A DNA stretch of 64,000 nucleotides from Ceratotherium simum simum (taxonomy: Eukaryota; Chordata; Mammalia; Perissodactyla; Rhinocerotidae), in assembly GCF_000283155.1 (NCBI RefSeq), contig NW_004454178.1, forward strand, positions 10,370,509 to 10,434,508, in the 5' to 3' direction. A program made the translations under genes and the position numbers. The notes beneath the pieces were generated by a model. The model saw only the letters and a list, made by a program, of their open reading frames with translations. It did not search any database and was not told the DNA's origin. Shown here piece after piece: positions 33,591 through 44,660 of the stretch; position 1 is the stretch's first letter; every line of letters starts with the position of its first letter.

Positions 33591-34026
33591 TCCTAGCAAT
33601 AACCAAAGAGCTATGTCAATAAATGTAAAATTACAGTTGTGGTAAGAGTTTCAGAGGGAGAGGCAGCAATAAGACCAAAGACTATGGCATATTTATCTTT
33701 GACCCTCAGTGTCTTACATGTTACCTGGTGCCTGGTAGGTACGTAAAAGGCTTTAGGGATGAATTAGAACCAGCTTTTGAGATAGGGACAAAAATACCAT
33801 ATACTTTGCCTGCACCTGCCCATCCAGGTTCTTTGAATAATTGTTCCATGTCCTGATTGCAAATTAATATCTCCTTAATTTTTCTTTAAGAGTTTTTAAT
33901 TAATTATGAGACTGTAACATTCGAGTCTAGTCAAAGTCATTTAGGTTTGCCTGACATTAAAAATCTTTGACTCAAATCCTCATCTCTGGGCTCCTTGACC
34001 ATTTCCATTTCCCATAAAACCATGAT
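33591..34026. other. unique sequence, no gene seen
   Basis: A short L2-like tail (cttacatgttacctggtgcc at 33712-33731, then tggtaggtacgtaaaagg) may be present. Nothing else is recognised. Confidence 0.4.
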
Positions 34027-34029
34027 ATG

Positions 34030-34205
34030 TTAGAGGCAGTGCATTGTAGGGGGAAGAGAGTGAGACTTACAATTTGGCCTGGTATTTACTACCTCTGAGA
34101 CCTTGGAATAATAATAGCTGCCTTATCATTTCATGTCATGAGAACCATTTGACATTGCGTGCGTAAAGCAAACAAAGGTATATTATAGTTACATTAAACA
34201 TAGTA
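34030..34205 (+). mobile_element. MIR SINE
   Basis: gttagaggcagtgcattgta, tggcctggtatttactacct, ctgagaccttggaataataa and gcgtaaagcaaacaaaggta trace MIR, with the middle 'cctcagtttcctc' portion deleted. Confidence 0.7.
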
Positions 34206-34264
34206 GTCATTTCCTGAACCCACAGTGATACAGAGGGAAGTGAAAGCTGAACTAGTAGTTTTTA

Positions 34265-34589
34265 AAAATAACAGAATCGGGCGGGCCCCATGGCTTAGTG
34301 GTTAAGTGCGCGCGCTCTACTACTGGCGGCCCAGGTTCGATCCTGGGCGTGCACCGACGCACCGCTTCTCCGGCCATGCTGAGGCCACGTCCCACATACA
34401 GCAACTAGAAGGATGTGCAACTATGACATACAACTATATACTGGGGTTTTGGGGGAAAAAAAAGGAGGAGGATTGGCAATAGATGTTAGCTCAGAGCCGG
34501 TCTTCCTCAGCAAAAAGAGGAGGATTAGCACGCATGTTAGCTCAGGGCTGATCTTCCTCACAAAAAAAATAAAATAAAATAACAGAATC
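34265..34589 (+). repeat. perfect 14-bp target-site duplication of the 34.3-kb ERE
   Basis: aaaataacagaatc is identical at 34265-34278 and 34576-34589. Confidence 0.95.
34279..34575 (+). mobile_element. ERE SINE, long subtype (ERE2-like), well preserved
   Basis: Forward element starting gggcgggccccatggcttag. The polymerase III A box tggcttagtgg is at 34291-34301 and the B box ggttcgatcc at 34334-34343, the spacing and sequence of a serine-type tRNA promoter. Next come the long-subtype block (cgtcccacatacagcaacta, gtgcaactatgacatacaac), a purine-rich stretch, two 'gatgttagctcag / catgttagctcaggg' modules and an A-rich tail. It is the copy most likely to be transcribed. It is not a tRNA gene: there is no tRNA 3' half. 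Confidence 0.96.
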
Positions 34590-34619
34590 ACAGCTAAAAG
34601 AAAGTGTGTTGATTTGTAT

Positions 34620-37435
34620 TCATTTTATTATTTTAACTTATATAAGCAAATAGTTTACAGTCAAATAGTTCTACAAAATTTGTTATGGAAAACAGCACAA
34701 TCCTATCTACCTCTTCACATTTTTCCCACCTTAGAGACAATCACTTTCAACTCTTCTAGATAATTATTTTGGTATTTACCTTCATGTTTCTAAATAATTT
34801 TCTTGAGTTGATATTTTTAAAGTTTTTTTCAATTTTAGTCATTTTATATTTACTTCCCACTCTGGAAAATTAATTCACTAAAAAAACTCTTTCACTGTCT
34901 CTTTCATTTGTATATATACTTCTTATTCTACCATTTCTCTAAAATAGCTGTGTTTTCTTAGGTCAATATGCAGGGTTTATATATTTATGACTAAGTAAAT
35001 GCTATTTATAGTAGAACCCCATGGCAAATATAATAACTTTTCCCTTACTATAAAACTACTTTCTTGTAGTTAAGAATCACTTGTTTTAATATCTGTTAGT
35101 TTTCTCTATATTGATTAGGAATTTAACCTCAAAATCTTTGCTGATTGTCTAATTCTCTTCTTAAGAATTCACACTCACTAGATATTCTGTCAATTTCTTC
35201 TTTCTGAAGATGTTTTTTCCTGGAGGCTCCTGACTTTCTCCCATGTGAACAGGGTGCCCTTTATGCATGTCACTTAACTATCATCCCAAGATATCCTTGA
35301 CTATTACCCTGGGAATTGAAGTCATCTCTTTCCTATGGCGGATTTTCTTTTTTCCTGTGTCTCATTTCAGTCTAGTACCAAAATATGAGTAGCTTCCTGT
35401 GTCAAAAGATGTTTATCTCTTGCACAAAGTTCTCCGCAGGTCTGGATGACTCTGGCTGACTTTCTAGAACAGTTCTCCTCTTTGTTGGATCAGCATCTCA
35501 GATGACTTTATGGTGCCACCACAATTACATGTATTTTCATGACTGTGGAGGCAGGGGATGAAAGCATGGAGAATTGTGCACCAACTCTTAAGTACTCCAG
35601 CCTAGAAGTGTACTAGTGTCTTATGCTCATACTCCATTGGCCACATGACCAAATCACACAGCCATGCTAGCTGCAAGGGTATGGAGAAATGTGTGCTTGG
35701 AAGGAGAGGATAACTGGAAATATTAATGCAAAGCCTAACGTTCCCACATCTCTTTTGCACCACTTCTCTCCACCTCATCTCTTTCTTAATCCAGCCACTC
35801 TGTGACAATCAGTTCTGTGAGTACTCCAACCAACTTTAGGAAGGAGTAGCCTTGGGGCAGCTCAGCTTAGACCTGCACTGATGCTTCTCGCTTCTGGTCC
35901 TGAGCTTCTCCGACACCTGTGGCCACTTGGTGCTCATGCAGGTGCCCCTGAAAGGGCAGAAGAGTTGGCACCCTCGGGAGACACTTTGACCAACATTAGA
36001 CAGGAACTAAATGACAAATGATTCACCATTTCTTCTCAAGATGGATATCCTGAAAAATACCTCTTCCTCTTTCCCTAATTTGCTCCCCACACCCTTCATT
36101 CCTTCTCCTAGGATCACACTTCCTAATAAAACACTACTTGCCTCAGGCTCTGCTTTCTGGCCAAACCAGCCAACGATACCCATGTCTTCTACTTTCTTGG
36201 TTTTTTATCTTGTTTGGTTGAAGGACAGGTGCTTCCTAAGAGAGGGTTCATGGGAGGTTAAGTTTTTTGTGATCTTGATGTATGAAAATATTTTAATAAC
36301 AACTGATGAGAATTTTCCTTCATATGGAACACAAGGTTGGTAACAATTTTGCTTTAGGATTCAAAGGCATGGCTCTACCTTCTAGCTTCCAGCCGTTGAG
36401 AAACCCAAAATCCATTTCTGACCTTCTTATGTACCTTGATTTTTATGTTTACCTTTTCTCTAGGCTTTTTGGATCATCTCTTTATCCCAATCTGAAATGT
36501 ATAACTCTGTACTTTGCTTGGCCTATCATCCGTTGTCCTGGGAATTCAACACTCCTGGATTATTTTACTGCTGATTTTTTCATCCCTGTTTTCTTTGTGT
36601 TCTCTCCCTGGAAATCTTACTAATCACATATTGAATCTTTTGAACTTGTCTTCTAACTTACTTATTACTTGTATGTCTTTTTCCTTTGCTCTGTTCAACT
36701 TCATCTTTCAAATCTGCTAGTGAAATTTTCATTTCTGCTCTAAAATTTTAAATTTCTCAGAAAGTCTTTTTTCTTGAATTTTTAAAAGTATGTCTCTCTT
36801 CTTGTTTAATGTTTGTAATATTTATTCCTATTTCTACCAGCATGTGAGAGTTGAGTGGGATTGAGGTATGGAGTTCCGGGTGAGGTCTCAGCATCCTGTA
36901 TGCATTTGTTCCCTTAACTCCTGTGTTCTCAGTTCAAAATTTCCCACCTGCTCATGGTCTAGGGTGTGTCACTCCAAAGAACCTCTGCTTTCACCCTTTT
37001 GCAGGGTGGGAGAGAAACAATGACCCATTTGCACAAAATGAGGGAGAGGATCTGAGCCTTTGATTGTTCCTTTAACAGACTTTAAACCAAACCTCTGTAC
37101 TTTCAGCGTTCGCTTCAGCCCTCTTTCCAAAGGAATTTGTTTTGCCAATTCCCCAGGCTTTGGAGAATTCTTTAGTGAAAGTCTGTTTGGTTCTCAGCTT
37201 TCCTCACTACCATTTTAGAATTCAGTTTCTTAGGTCTGCTATCATTTACCACTGTTTCATCTGCTCTGCAGCTTCCAAAGTATTGTGATGATGTCCTCTG
37301 CCATATTTCCTGTTCTTGTAGGGTTATAACTTCAAGAAAATTTCTTTACTGTCATCTTAGTTGGCTTTTGAGAATATATAAAAATAGATGATTGTGTTCA
37401 GTCAGCTATCTTTACACAGAATTCTTTAGATAGTC
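34620..37435 (-). mobile_element. LINE-derived block (HAL1 or old L1), reverse
   Basis: The plus strand reads like antisense LINE. Between about 36600 and 36880 the minus strand is rich in coiled-coil-coding sequence similar to L1 ORF1. The right end, gaatatataaaaatagatga plus gttcagtcagctatc near 37370-37410, resembles the antisense of an old LINE 5' end. The length of about 2.8 kb with ORF1 but no clear ORF2 would suit HAL1. A different repeat may be embedded at 35500-35770 (gtactccagcctagaagtgt). No frame is intact. Confidence 0.5.
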
Positions 37436-37667
37436 TATTTTTCAATTATATTTGCATAATGCAATAGTATCAAACTTATAACCTGCAAATTTACTTTTTG
37501 GAAGAGACAAATATTTTGAAAATTCTAGTCAGTGTTCAACTCATTGGTATAATAACATATATTAAATATGCAAATATTTAGCCAGTCCCACAGAATTAAA
37601 ATTGTACGTTTCATGAAGTTATGTAATGGGACTATGCAAATTTCATTAAATAGAGGATTTGGGATGG

Positions 37668-37853
37668 CAATGTTTCTCAGCCTCAGCACTATTGACATTT
37701 TGGGCCAAATAATTAACTCTTTGTTATGGAGGGTTGTCCTGTGCATAGTAGATTGTTTAGCAGCATCCGTGGCCTCCACCCAGTAGGATGCCAATAGCAC
37801 CCCCAAGTTGGGGCAACAAAAATATCTCCAGACATTGCCAAATGTCTCTTGGA
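37668..37853 (-). mobile_element. MER20 hAT transposon fossil
   Basis: tgtttctcagcctcagcact, attgacattttgggccaaat, ttagcagcatccgtggcctc, gggcaacaaaaatatctcca and gacattgccaaatgtctctt match MER20 in reverse almost throughout. The outer terminal-repeat bases on the right are lost where the next element begins. Confidence 0.9.
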
Positions 37854-37855
37854 GA

Positions 37856-38075
37856 AGTCAGCAAACCTTTTCTGTAAAGGGCCAGACAGTAAATATTTTC
37901 AGCTTTGTGGGTGATATTGTCTCTGCTGTGGCTGCTCAACTCTACTATTATAAAGTGAAAGCAGCCAGAGACAATATATAAATGAATAGACATGGCTGTG
38001 TTCCAATAAAACTTTATTTACAACATTAGGCAGTGGGCCAGATTTGGCCCATAGGTTGCGGTTTACCAACTCCTG
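37856..38075. mobile_element. second hAT-type non-autonomous transposon, abutting MER20
   Basis: agtcagcaaaccttttctgt at the left and gtttaccaactcctg at the right are diverged terminal inverted repeats. Between them lie aaagggccagacagtaaata, ctgtgttccaataaaacttt and agatttggcccataggttgc, a common hAT-family MER element whose exact name I do not assign. It starts within a few bases of the MER20 end. Confidence 0.85.
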
Positions 38076-38275
38076 TATTGTATAAAGAGCAGATACTTGG
38101 GAGATAGAGTTGGATTTAAGCCACTTACAAGCTACATGATCTCAGGTAAACTTAATAAAAATAATAATCTCAGGTAAACTTAATAAAAATAATAATGTCT
38201 GTTTCATCAAGTTGTAGTGAGGGTCAGATAGAAATTTAAATGAGCAAGTTTCTAAAATATAGTAATACTACTCAC
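38076..38275 (+). mobile_element. MIR SINE with a tandem 28-bp duplication
   Basis: gttggatttaagccacttac, aagctacatgatctcaggta and a diverged tail outline MIR. Inside it a 28-bp unit beginning atctcaggtaaacttaataa is repeated exactly at 38139-38166 and 38167-38194. Confidence 0.72.
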
Positions 38276-38339
38276 TTTTTTTGGTCCTTGTCAAGAGGTT
38301 CATAACTAAAACACTGCTAACGCCTCAGTAACCCCCTGC

Positions 38340-38480
38340 TATAATCAAATGTGCTTTTCCTCGGTGTAAGATGGTAAGCTTCTGAAAGTGAGCAAATGAG
38401 TCACTGGCATCTTTTAACGTCTTTCCACTCAGTGCCTGGCACAGTGTTGTTGTTTATTAAATGTTTGACAAAGGAGCAAA
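38340..38480 (+). mobile_element. L2 LINE 3' end fragment
   Basis: gtaagcttctgaaagtgagc, ccactcagtgcctggcacag and tttattaaatgtttgacaaa are L2 3' end landmarks. Confidence 0.7.
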
Positions 38481-39600
38481 TAACCCAGGGCATTCTACTG
38501 CATTCAATGCAGTTTTATTTCGTATTTATATTTGTACTGTTGCTTAAGAAGAAACACATTTTCAATAAGACTTTAAAAAAAAACTCTGCTTCCAACACTA
38601 GTAGACATGGTAAAATATTTTGCCTGGTAATTTGTAGATCAAATGGTTTCACAAATACTTGTAGGAAACCTTTTGTACTTTACAGTCTCCAAAACAGCTG
38701 GAATGAAGCATTTTTCTATTAACTGTATGCTATTAGGAACACAAAAACATAATGATGTAATTTTTACAATATTAGAATCAATTATCTTTTGGCATATTAA
38801 AACAAAATTATGTACTTCTTATTGTTCCTACCTAAATTACAAAAACTGACCCTGCTTTTAGGGTCTAACAATCTACTGCAAGTCTTTGTGGTACTTTTTT
38901 GCCTGCTTGAAATATATGCAATAAGTTCTAGTTCTTCCAAAGAATTGAGATATTGAGACAGACTTAACATTCTGCTTACTATAGGTAAACTGAATGAGTG
39001 AAAAATAAGGGAAATGAGTTAAGGGCTAGAAGATTTGGGGGTTCCAGGACCATGACTGGATTTTAATTTTTATATATTCCTTTATGTTCAATGAAGCTGT
39101 GGAATATGAAGAATTTAAGATATTGTCAAGCTTTGGAAGAAATGAGTGAGTTTACCCTGAAACAATTTTGGATAACAATTTGCGGGGAAGTATGCTAATT
39201 CTAGGAAGTATTAAGGGAGCTACGTGCTGTCTTGGGAACAAGTGAAAAATGTTGGGTGCCTCAAAGAAACTCTGACACCTCTAAATTCCTAAAAGTGGAA
39301 ACAAGTTTTGATATTGTTTACTTCTACTTGTTGCTTTCTTGAGGTATGTGGAAAAGGAAAAAGAGTAAAAAACACCAAGTATGAGAAATGTAAGATATCA
39401 GAAGCCAAGCTTATAGCAAAACAACCATCCACTGTGTGGGAGGATCCAGATCCAGGTTGCGGATGGGTAAACCAGACAGATGCTCCAGGCACCAGTCTTC
39501 TAGGCACACTACAATATTGTTGGAAGAAATCAGAAATGTGGTGCTATATTTCCTCGTGATAATCTATACAGAGATAGTGGTGTGACCTACTGAAAATCTA
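38481..39600. other. unique sequence, no gene seen
   Basis: No repeat or exon is recognised. Frames of up to 108 codons start upstream in the L2 piece and have no motif. Confidence 0.4.
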
Positions 39601-39602
39601 AG

Positions 39603-39670
39603 CTATCGCCTCCTCCTCCTCCTCTTTCTTCTCCTCCCCCCACCCCACCCCCATCTTTCTTTCTTCTGCA
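39603..39670 (+). repeat. pyrimidine-rich low-complexity tract
   Basis: A run of CCT, TTC and C-rich units ends in tttctttcttctgcag. It looks like a very strong polypyrimidine tract with an acceptor AG at 39669-39670, but no exon is recognisable behind it. Confidence 0.85.
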
Positions 39671-39945
39671 GCAAGATTCCCATGACCATCTTTTGGGGCT
39701 GGAGTTGGCAGTGTAACTCCGCAGGTGGGAGTAGAATTCGTTTCCTTTCCTTGCCTAGAAGAATGCATAGCACTTCATGATCCTATTGCCCAGGACTACC
39801 AAGTGTTTCCTATGAGACAGAAGATTCTATTACAGGAAAGAACAGTGGAATGGATACTTTTTGTTTGGAAATAGGGTAAGAAAAGTGGCTTGGCCCATGA
39901 GGTAGACCAATAGATCCAGTGATGCACCACTAAGGTGCCTAGGGC
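39671..39945. other. unclassified, possibly the 5' part of an ERVL LTR
   Basis: This lies directly upstream of the LTR-like U5 segment and may be its U3 region. I cannot align it to the 3' LTR of the same provirus. Confidence 0.3.
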
Positions 39946-39949
39946 CACT

Positions 39950-40116
39950 CTTTAGTTCTAGAAGCTCCTGCTGTAACTGCATCACACACCAACATTCTCC
40001 TCTGCCCCATCATCCTTCCTCATTCCTCACAGGTGTGGTTCCTAAGAACACTTCTGAATAAACCTCCTGTATGCAAATCTCAGGTGTTTATAATCTTTTT
40101 CCTGTTGAACTTGACC
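39950..40116 (+). mobile_element. 5' LTR end (U5 side) of an ERVL-class provirus
   Basis: tgctgtaactgcatcacaca, ctctgccccatcatccttcc and ctgaataaacctcctgtatg, then caaatctc, can be aligned with the corresponding stretch of the 3' LTR at 45700-45846 (cttgcaactggatcacagtt, caataaaccttctccatgca). Both carry an aataaa signal at the same relative place. After cccgtggcag the sequence changes to what looks like a primer-binding and leader region. Confidence 0.6.
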
Positions 40117-40361
40117 CGTGGCAGTTGACAACTAAAGCGGTCCTAGGAAGACTCTAAAATGGGATTTTGGAGCTTGTTACTCACCAGCAGAAGCAATTGC
40201 ATTTGCAAGATTTAAACGAAATGGTAATTATAGGGACCATGGTGTTGCATGACTATTCCTGGGGGCCACTGTTGCATTGGAGAAGGATGGTAAAAGGCTA
40301 AGAATGATTCATCACAAGTGATGAAAAAAGTAGGTGAAGCGTGAAGACCAGAGGCCCTCTG

Positions 40362-40770
40362 CATTCATTTGCTGGGGCTTCTATAACAAGGTATCACAGA
40401 CTAGGTGGCTTAAACAACAGAAATTTATTTTCTCACAGTTCCAGAGACTAGAAGTCCAAAATCAAGGTGTCAACAGGATTGGTTCCTTCTGTGGACTGTG
40501 AGGGAAGGATCTGTTCCAGGCTCTCTCCTTGACATGTAGATGACCTTCTTCATACTCACATGATGTTCTCCCTCTACACATGGCTGTGTCCAAATTTCCT
40601 CTTCTTAAAAGGGCATCAGTCATATTGGGTTAGGGCCCACGCTAATGATCTCATTTTAACTTAATTACCTCTTTAAAAATTCTGTCTCCAAATACAGTCA
40701 TATTCAGAGGTACTGGGTGTTAAGACTTCAACACATGAATTTTGAGGGGACACAATTCAGCCTGTAACCA
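40362..40770 (-). mobile_element. MaLR LTR (MLT1-like) inserted in the ERVL
   Basis: Reverse MaLR LTR: tttgctggggcttctataac, cagaaatttattttctcaca, gttccagagactagaagtcc, aaatcaaggtgtcaacagga, atgaattttgaggggacaca and attcagcctgtaac. The ERVL internal sequence continues on the right (cttgggagcatataaagtga). Confidence 0.9.
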
Positions 40771-41315
40771 TCTTCTTGGGAGCATATAAAGTGATTCTAA
40801 TCTTCTATAGCCAAGGCATGAAAAACTAAAGATTAGGCTCAGGACTTAATTGTGAGAGCAGCAGAGCTCCACAGAAGGTTGGGTTCTCAGCCATGGGTGA
40901 CCTTCTATGTCTGCATCAGGGCTCTGATTTGAAGGAGTGAGGCCCTGTGATGTGGAATGAATACACCTAAGTTGATGCACTCAAAAATCCCTGTTTTCCC
41001 ATGAGCACTGTGGGCCTGTAGGAGTGGGCCACTCCTTCCTGGTAAAGGCTGGTTCTTACTACTTGCTTGAAGATGATACAGAAGATTCTGCCTGCAAGGC
41101 AACAAGAAACTCTTCATTCTATTTTCACATCCTCTCCTGGCTATCAGACCAATAACTTCATAAGCCAGCTGGGAACGTGCTTAGCCTACCAAAGGAGGAA
41201 AGTGTCTATACCCCAAGGAGCTGTAAAAGTTAGTCAGCATATCCTGGCAGAACCAAGAGAGAATGCACAGCACTGATTGCAGGAGAAGGCAGGGGTAAGG
41301 GAAACTCCATCTTTC
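40771..41315 (+). pseudogene. ERVL internal (gag-side) fragment
   Basis: Continuation of the ERVL internal sequence between two inserted LTRs: agcagagctccacagaaggt, ctgcctgcaaggcaacaaga and aacttcataagccagctggg. The region corresponds to the gag side by position. No domain can be read through the stops. Confidence 0.55.
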
Positions 41316-41319
41316 TCCT

Positions 41320-42121
41320 CTACTCTCAATACTTCTGACACCAGATGTTTGGGAGATTTTCCCATGCCAAGCAATTCTCCAGTTCTCAGTGGACACCGAC
41401 TGAGTGTCCTACAAATTTAACTCAATTCAGACAGTAACTATCCAGAGTTAGCATAGACTCCATAGGTTAAGGGCTCAGTTCCATAAGGCTGTCCCCATTT
41501 CAGATGCCAATGACAAATCCTGGTTGTCACTCATACTTCCGGCTGACGAGCTATAAATCCAAGGTTCCAAGAACTCCCTCCTCGAGTTTGATAATTTGCT
41601 AGAATGGCTTATAGAACTCAAAGGAACATTTACTTACATTTACCAATTTATTATAAAAGGAAACAACTCGGGAACAGAAACAGCCTGATGGAAGAGACAC
41701 ATAGGTTAAGGTATGGGGTTGGAGTGGGTAAGTGGACCTTTCATGCCCTTTCTGGGCACACTACCCTCCAAGCATCTCAATGTGTTCACCAACCTGGAAG
41801 CTCATGAAATCTTGCTGTTGGAGAGTTTTTATAGAGCTTAATTGTGAGCCCCCCCACTCCCTTCCTCTTCCTGGAGGTCAGTGGGTGGGGCTGAAAGTTC
41901 CAAACCTTTAATCACTTGGTCTTTCTGGTAAATAGCCCTGTCTTGATGCTATCTGAGGGCTCCACCTTAAGTCATCTTCTTAGCATAAATTCAGATGTAC
42001 TTAAAAAGGGATCTTATGAATAATAAAAGATATCCCTATTACTCAGGAAATTATAAGGGTTTTAGGAGGTCTGTGCCAGGAACCAGGGACAAAGACCAAA
42101 TATAGTTCCTATTATATTACA
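41320..42121 (-). mobile_element. solo LTR of unassigned ERV family, copy 1
   Basis: Reverse LTR of about 800 bp. From right to left it begins near gtaatataataggaactata, includes a polyadenylation-type tttataataaattgg at about 41648-41662 (minus strand), and ends near ttgggagattttcccatgcc and cttctgacaccagatgtttg. A related copy in the same orientation lies at 62442-63204. Confidence 0.75.
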
Positions 42122-42208
42122 GCAGGGCAGAATATAAATTTGGATAACAGTTATTGATATGGTAGCACTTTCCCAAGTACAGTATTTGATCCTTAGACAA
42201 GAACCCAG

Positions 42209-42571
42209 TGTTATGGACTGAATGTTTGTGTCCCCCTAAAATCCATAAGTGGAAGCCCTAATCACCAATGTGACTATATTTGGAGATAGGGCCTGTGAGG
42301 AGGTGATAAAGGTTAAATGAGGTTGTAAGGGTGGGGCCTGACTCTGATAGGACTGGTGTCCTTATAAGAGGAAAAGACCCCAGAGCTCTCTCTCCACCAC
42401 ATGAGGGCACAGCAAGAAGGTAGCCATCTGCCAGTCAGGAAGAGAATTCTCACCCGGACCTGAATTGGCTGGCAACTGTTGTTGGACATTCTAGCCTCCA
42501 GAACTGTGAGAAAATAAATTTCTGTTGTTTAAACCACCCAGTATTTTGTTATGGCAGGCTGAGCTGAGATA
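42209..42571 (+). mobile_element. MaLR-type LTR (MST/THE1/MLT1 group)
   Basis: Forward LTR from tgttatggactgaatgtttg through tgtgactatatttggagata, gactggtgtccttataagag, cacatgagggcacagcaaga, ccagaactgtgagaaaataa and cagtattttgttatggcag. It is complete or nearly so at about 360 bp. The ERVL internal sequence resumes directly after it. Confidence 0.92.
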
Positions 42572-43439
42572 TCCAAGGAGGGTGTGAGCACACTGCTTGG
42601 AAGAACATACATAGGACTGGTTCCTGAGGGTGTTGGATCAAGGAAGAAAAACTGTAACTTGGATAAGTAGAGTTTATTGTTATGGGAACACCCTCCTGTG
42701 ATACAGAATTTACCACTGGCAAGGTCTCAGGAGATGTTATTCTAACCTCGGTTTGGCCCTTGAAAATACAGAAGAAGTGTTGGCCCACAGTAAGTGAAGT
42801 AGAAACGCCAGAACTTTTGTGTAGAGGAAGAGATCAAAATCTCAGGGAACTGGGCTTGCTATAGTGGATTTACACATATGGCCAGAAAACCCACTAATTG
42901 ACTATATTCAATGGGAGACCCTCAGGACACTTTATTTACTAAAACAGTAAGCAATGTCCTAATGAGAGAAGCAATAGGATTCTTAAGAAGGACAAAAGGG
43001 GCTGTCCTTTGTAGATCAGCACTGATTTAGGGAGATGGGGTTATAGCATTGGACTCCCTGATAACAGTGTAGATGATGTAATTCTGTAAAAAGAGATGCC
43101 AGCTGTTGGTGCTTCACTGGCAGAAGCAAAGTGGGTGCATTTATTATAATGATGGGCAAGGTCTAAGTGGAACCAGCGGGCCTGACCTAAAAAGGGTTAT
43201 GGAGATGGTGGGTAGAACTTGGTATTTGCTTGTACAGGATAAATTGTCAGCCAGCAAGGGTAGTGCTCAGTCTGTACAACAAAAGAAAGAAAGGGTGGAT
43301 GACCAATAGGTAGAAGGCAACCGCTCCGATCAAAAGTCGTCATCTGTTGACCAGTTTCCATAATGGAGCCAGTTCCCAGATTGAAAAGAGGGAGATGTTG
43401 AGTTCTCACAAGGAAGGACCCTGTGACATCATGGCAAGC

Positions 43440-43560
43440 ATGTTCAGTAATGATTATTCCAAGGCTTCCTCAAAGACAACTATATTCACCTATATAGTGA
43501 GGATAGAAGAATATCAAGACATTTTAAGGACTTTGGGACATAGGATCTGAATTAACAGGA
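43440..43560 (+). pseudogene. ERVL protease remnant
   Basis: Upstream text reads EEYQDILRTLG in one frame. The catalytic-site codons at 43537-43551 read D-I-G-S-E in the next frame. One base separates the two frames, and the first runs into a stop at 43548. The retroviral aspartic protease normally carries D-T/S-G, so the residue after the catalytic aspartate has also changed. The fragment is dead. Confidence 0.65.
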
Positions 43561-43743
43561 TAGGGTGAGACTTATGAGGACCAAGCAATATAGGGAATTT
43601 TGGCTCAGGTCTTCTGGGTCCATGAGAGGGAGTCATTTACCTTTGGTCCCTGAATGATAATTGACATGGATATACTTGGTAGTCTGAAGAACTGCCCCAT
43701 TGGTTCCTTAGCTTGTTCTCTAATTGATTGACAAGCAACACGA

Positions 43744-44074
43744 AAAGCTACCATTTTTTTTTTTTTTTTTGTGAGGATGATCAGCCCTGAGCTAACATCC
43801 ATGCTAATCCTCCTCTTTTTGCTGAGGAAGACGGGCTCTGAGCTAACATCCATTGCCTAATCCCCCCCTTTTTTCCCCCAAAGCCCCAGTAGATAGTTGT
43901 ATGTCATAGTTGCACATCCTTCTAGTTGCTGTATGTGGGATGCGGCCTCAGCATGGCCTCAGCATAGGAGAAGCGGTGCGTCGGTGTGCGCCCGATCCGA
44001 ACAAGGCCGCCAGTAGCAGAGCGCACGCACTTAACCGCCAAGCCACGGGGCCGGCCCCCAAAGCTACCATTTTT
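43744..44074 (-). repeat. 15-bp target-site duplication of the 43.8-kb ERE
   Basis: aaagctaccattttt is found at 43744-43758 and again at 44060-44074. This shows a clean SINE insertion into the ERVL pol region. Confidence 0.93.
43759..44059 (-). mobile_element. ERE SINE, long subtype (ERE2-like), with 11-bp duplication
   Basis: Reverse element: T tail, two 'ctgagctaacatcc' modules, gtatgtcatagttgcacatc and a head ending in gccacggggccggcccc. The 11-mer ggcctcagcat is tandemly duplicated at 43944-43965, which other copies here lack. Confidence 0.95.
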
Positions 44075-44190
44075 GACTGTGACACAGAGCAGTCAGAACA
44101 GGGCTCTGCAGCAGGTCCAGCCTTTAATCCAAGTATATGATCCAGGAGATCTCATGGTATTAGAGGTATATGTAGTAGGAAAGGCACTTG
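44075..44190 (+). pseudogene. ERVL reverse transcriptase / RNase H junction remnant
   Basis: Directly after the ERE the plus strand encodes TQSSQNRALQQVQ and then YDPGDLMVLEVYVV, which I recognise as the region linking RT and RNase H in ERVL pol. It is in the same frame as the SINE head, so a 91-codon open frame spans the junction by accident. The RT catalytic part is absent upstream. Confidence 0.7.
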
Positions 44191-44329
44191 GTTGGTTGGT
44201 CAAGGGACAGAAAGGGAAGGACTGGGGACAAGGAATCTGTGGAGGAAGCATCATTCTTTGAGGAAACCAATTAGCCATTTGGTAGGAATTTGATTAGATT
44301 TGACCCCTTTTGCTTTCAAAATTGCAGAT

Positions 44330-44660
44330 ATTTATTTTGAAGAAAATAAACTGATATTTTTGGGTATCACTGTGCCTTTCCCTCCCACAGGGTTTCAGCC
44401 AGCATCATTAAGGTCTCAGACGCCTTGATCCAGTGGCATAGAATCTTGCATAACATTGCATCAGACCAAGGGACCTGCTGTACAGGAAAGGAGATGTGGC
44501 AGTAGGCACATGGCCATGGAATCCACTAGTCCTATTATAAACCGTATCATCCAAAACCTGATGGCCTGATAGAGTGATAGAATGATCCTTTGAAGGCCGA
44601 GATGAGGTATCATGATTAAAGATGATTCTCTGCAAGGAAGGGGGAGCCTCTAAATATACA
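44330..44660 (+). pseudogene. ERVL integrase core remnant
   Basis: Codons from 44452 read NIASDQGT, matching the segment around the second catalytic aspartate of retroviral integrases (Asp codon 44464-44466). Following codons are interrupted by a stop. The frame differs from the RNase H segment. Confidence 0.65.

Noticed and set aside
34279..34360. tRNA gene
   Set aside because: A and B boxes are present, but the cloverleaf 3' half and acceptor stem are missing. It is the head of an ERE SINE.
36011..36623. Two overlapping 105-110-codon plus-strand frames
   Set aside because: They are antisense to a LINE-derived block and rich in F, L, S and P, as expected from antisense LINE sequence.
39603..39670. 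Strong splice acceptor of an exon
   Set aside because: The tract is low-complexity pyrimidine sequence. No coding or conserved exon is recognisable after it.
43986..44261. 91-codon frame as a gene
   Set aside because: The first part is ERE and the second is ERVL pol remnant. The two are joined by accident.
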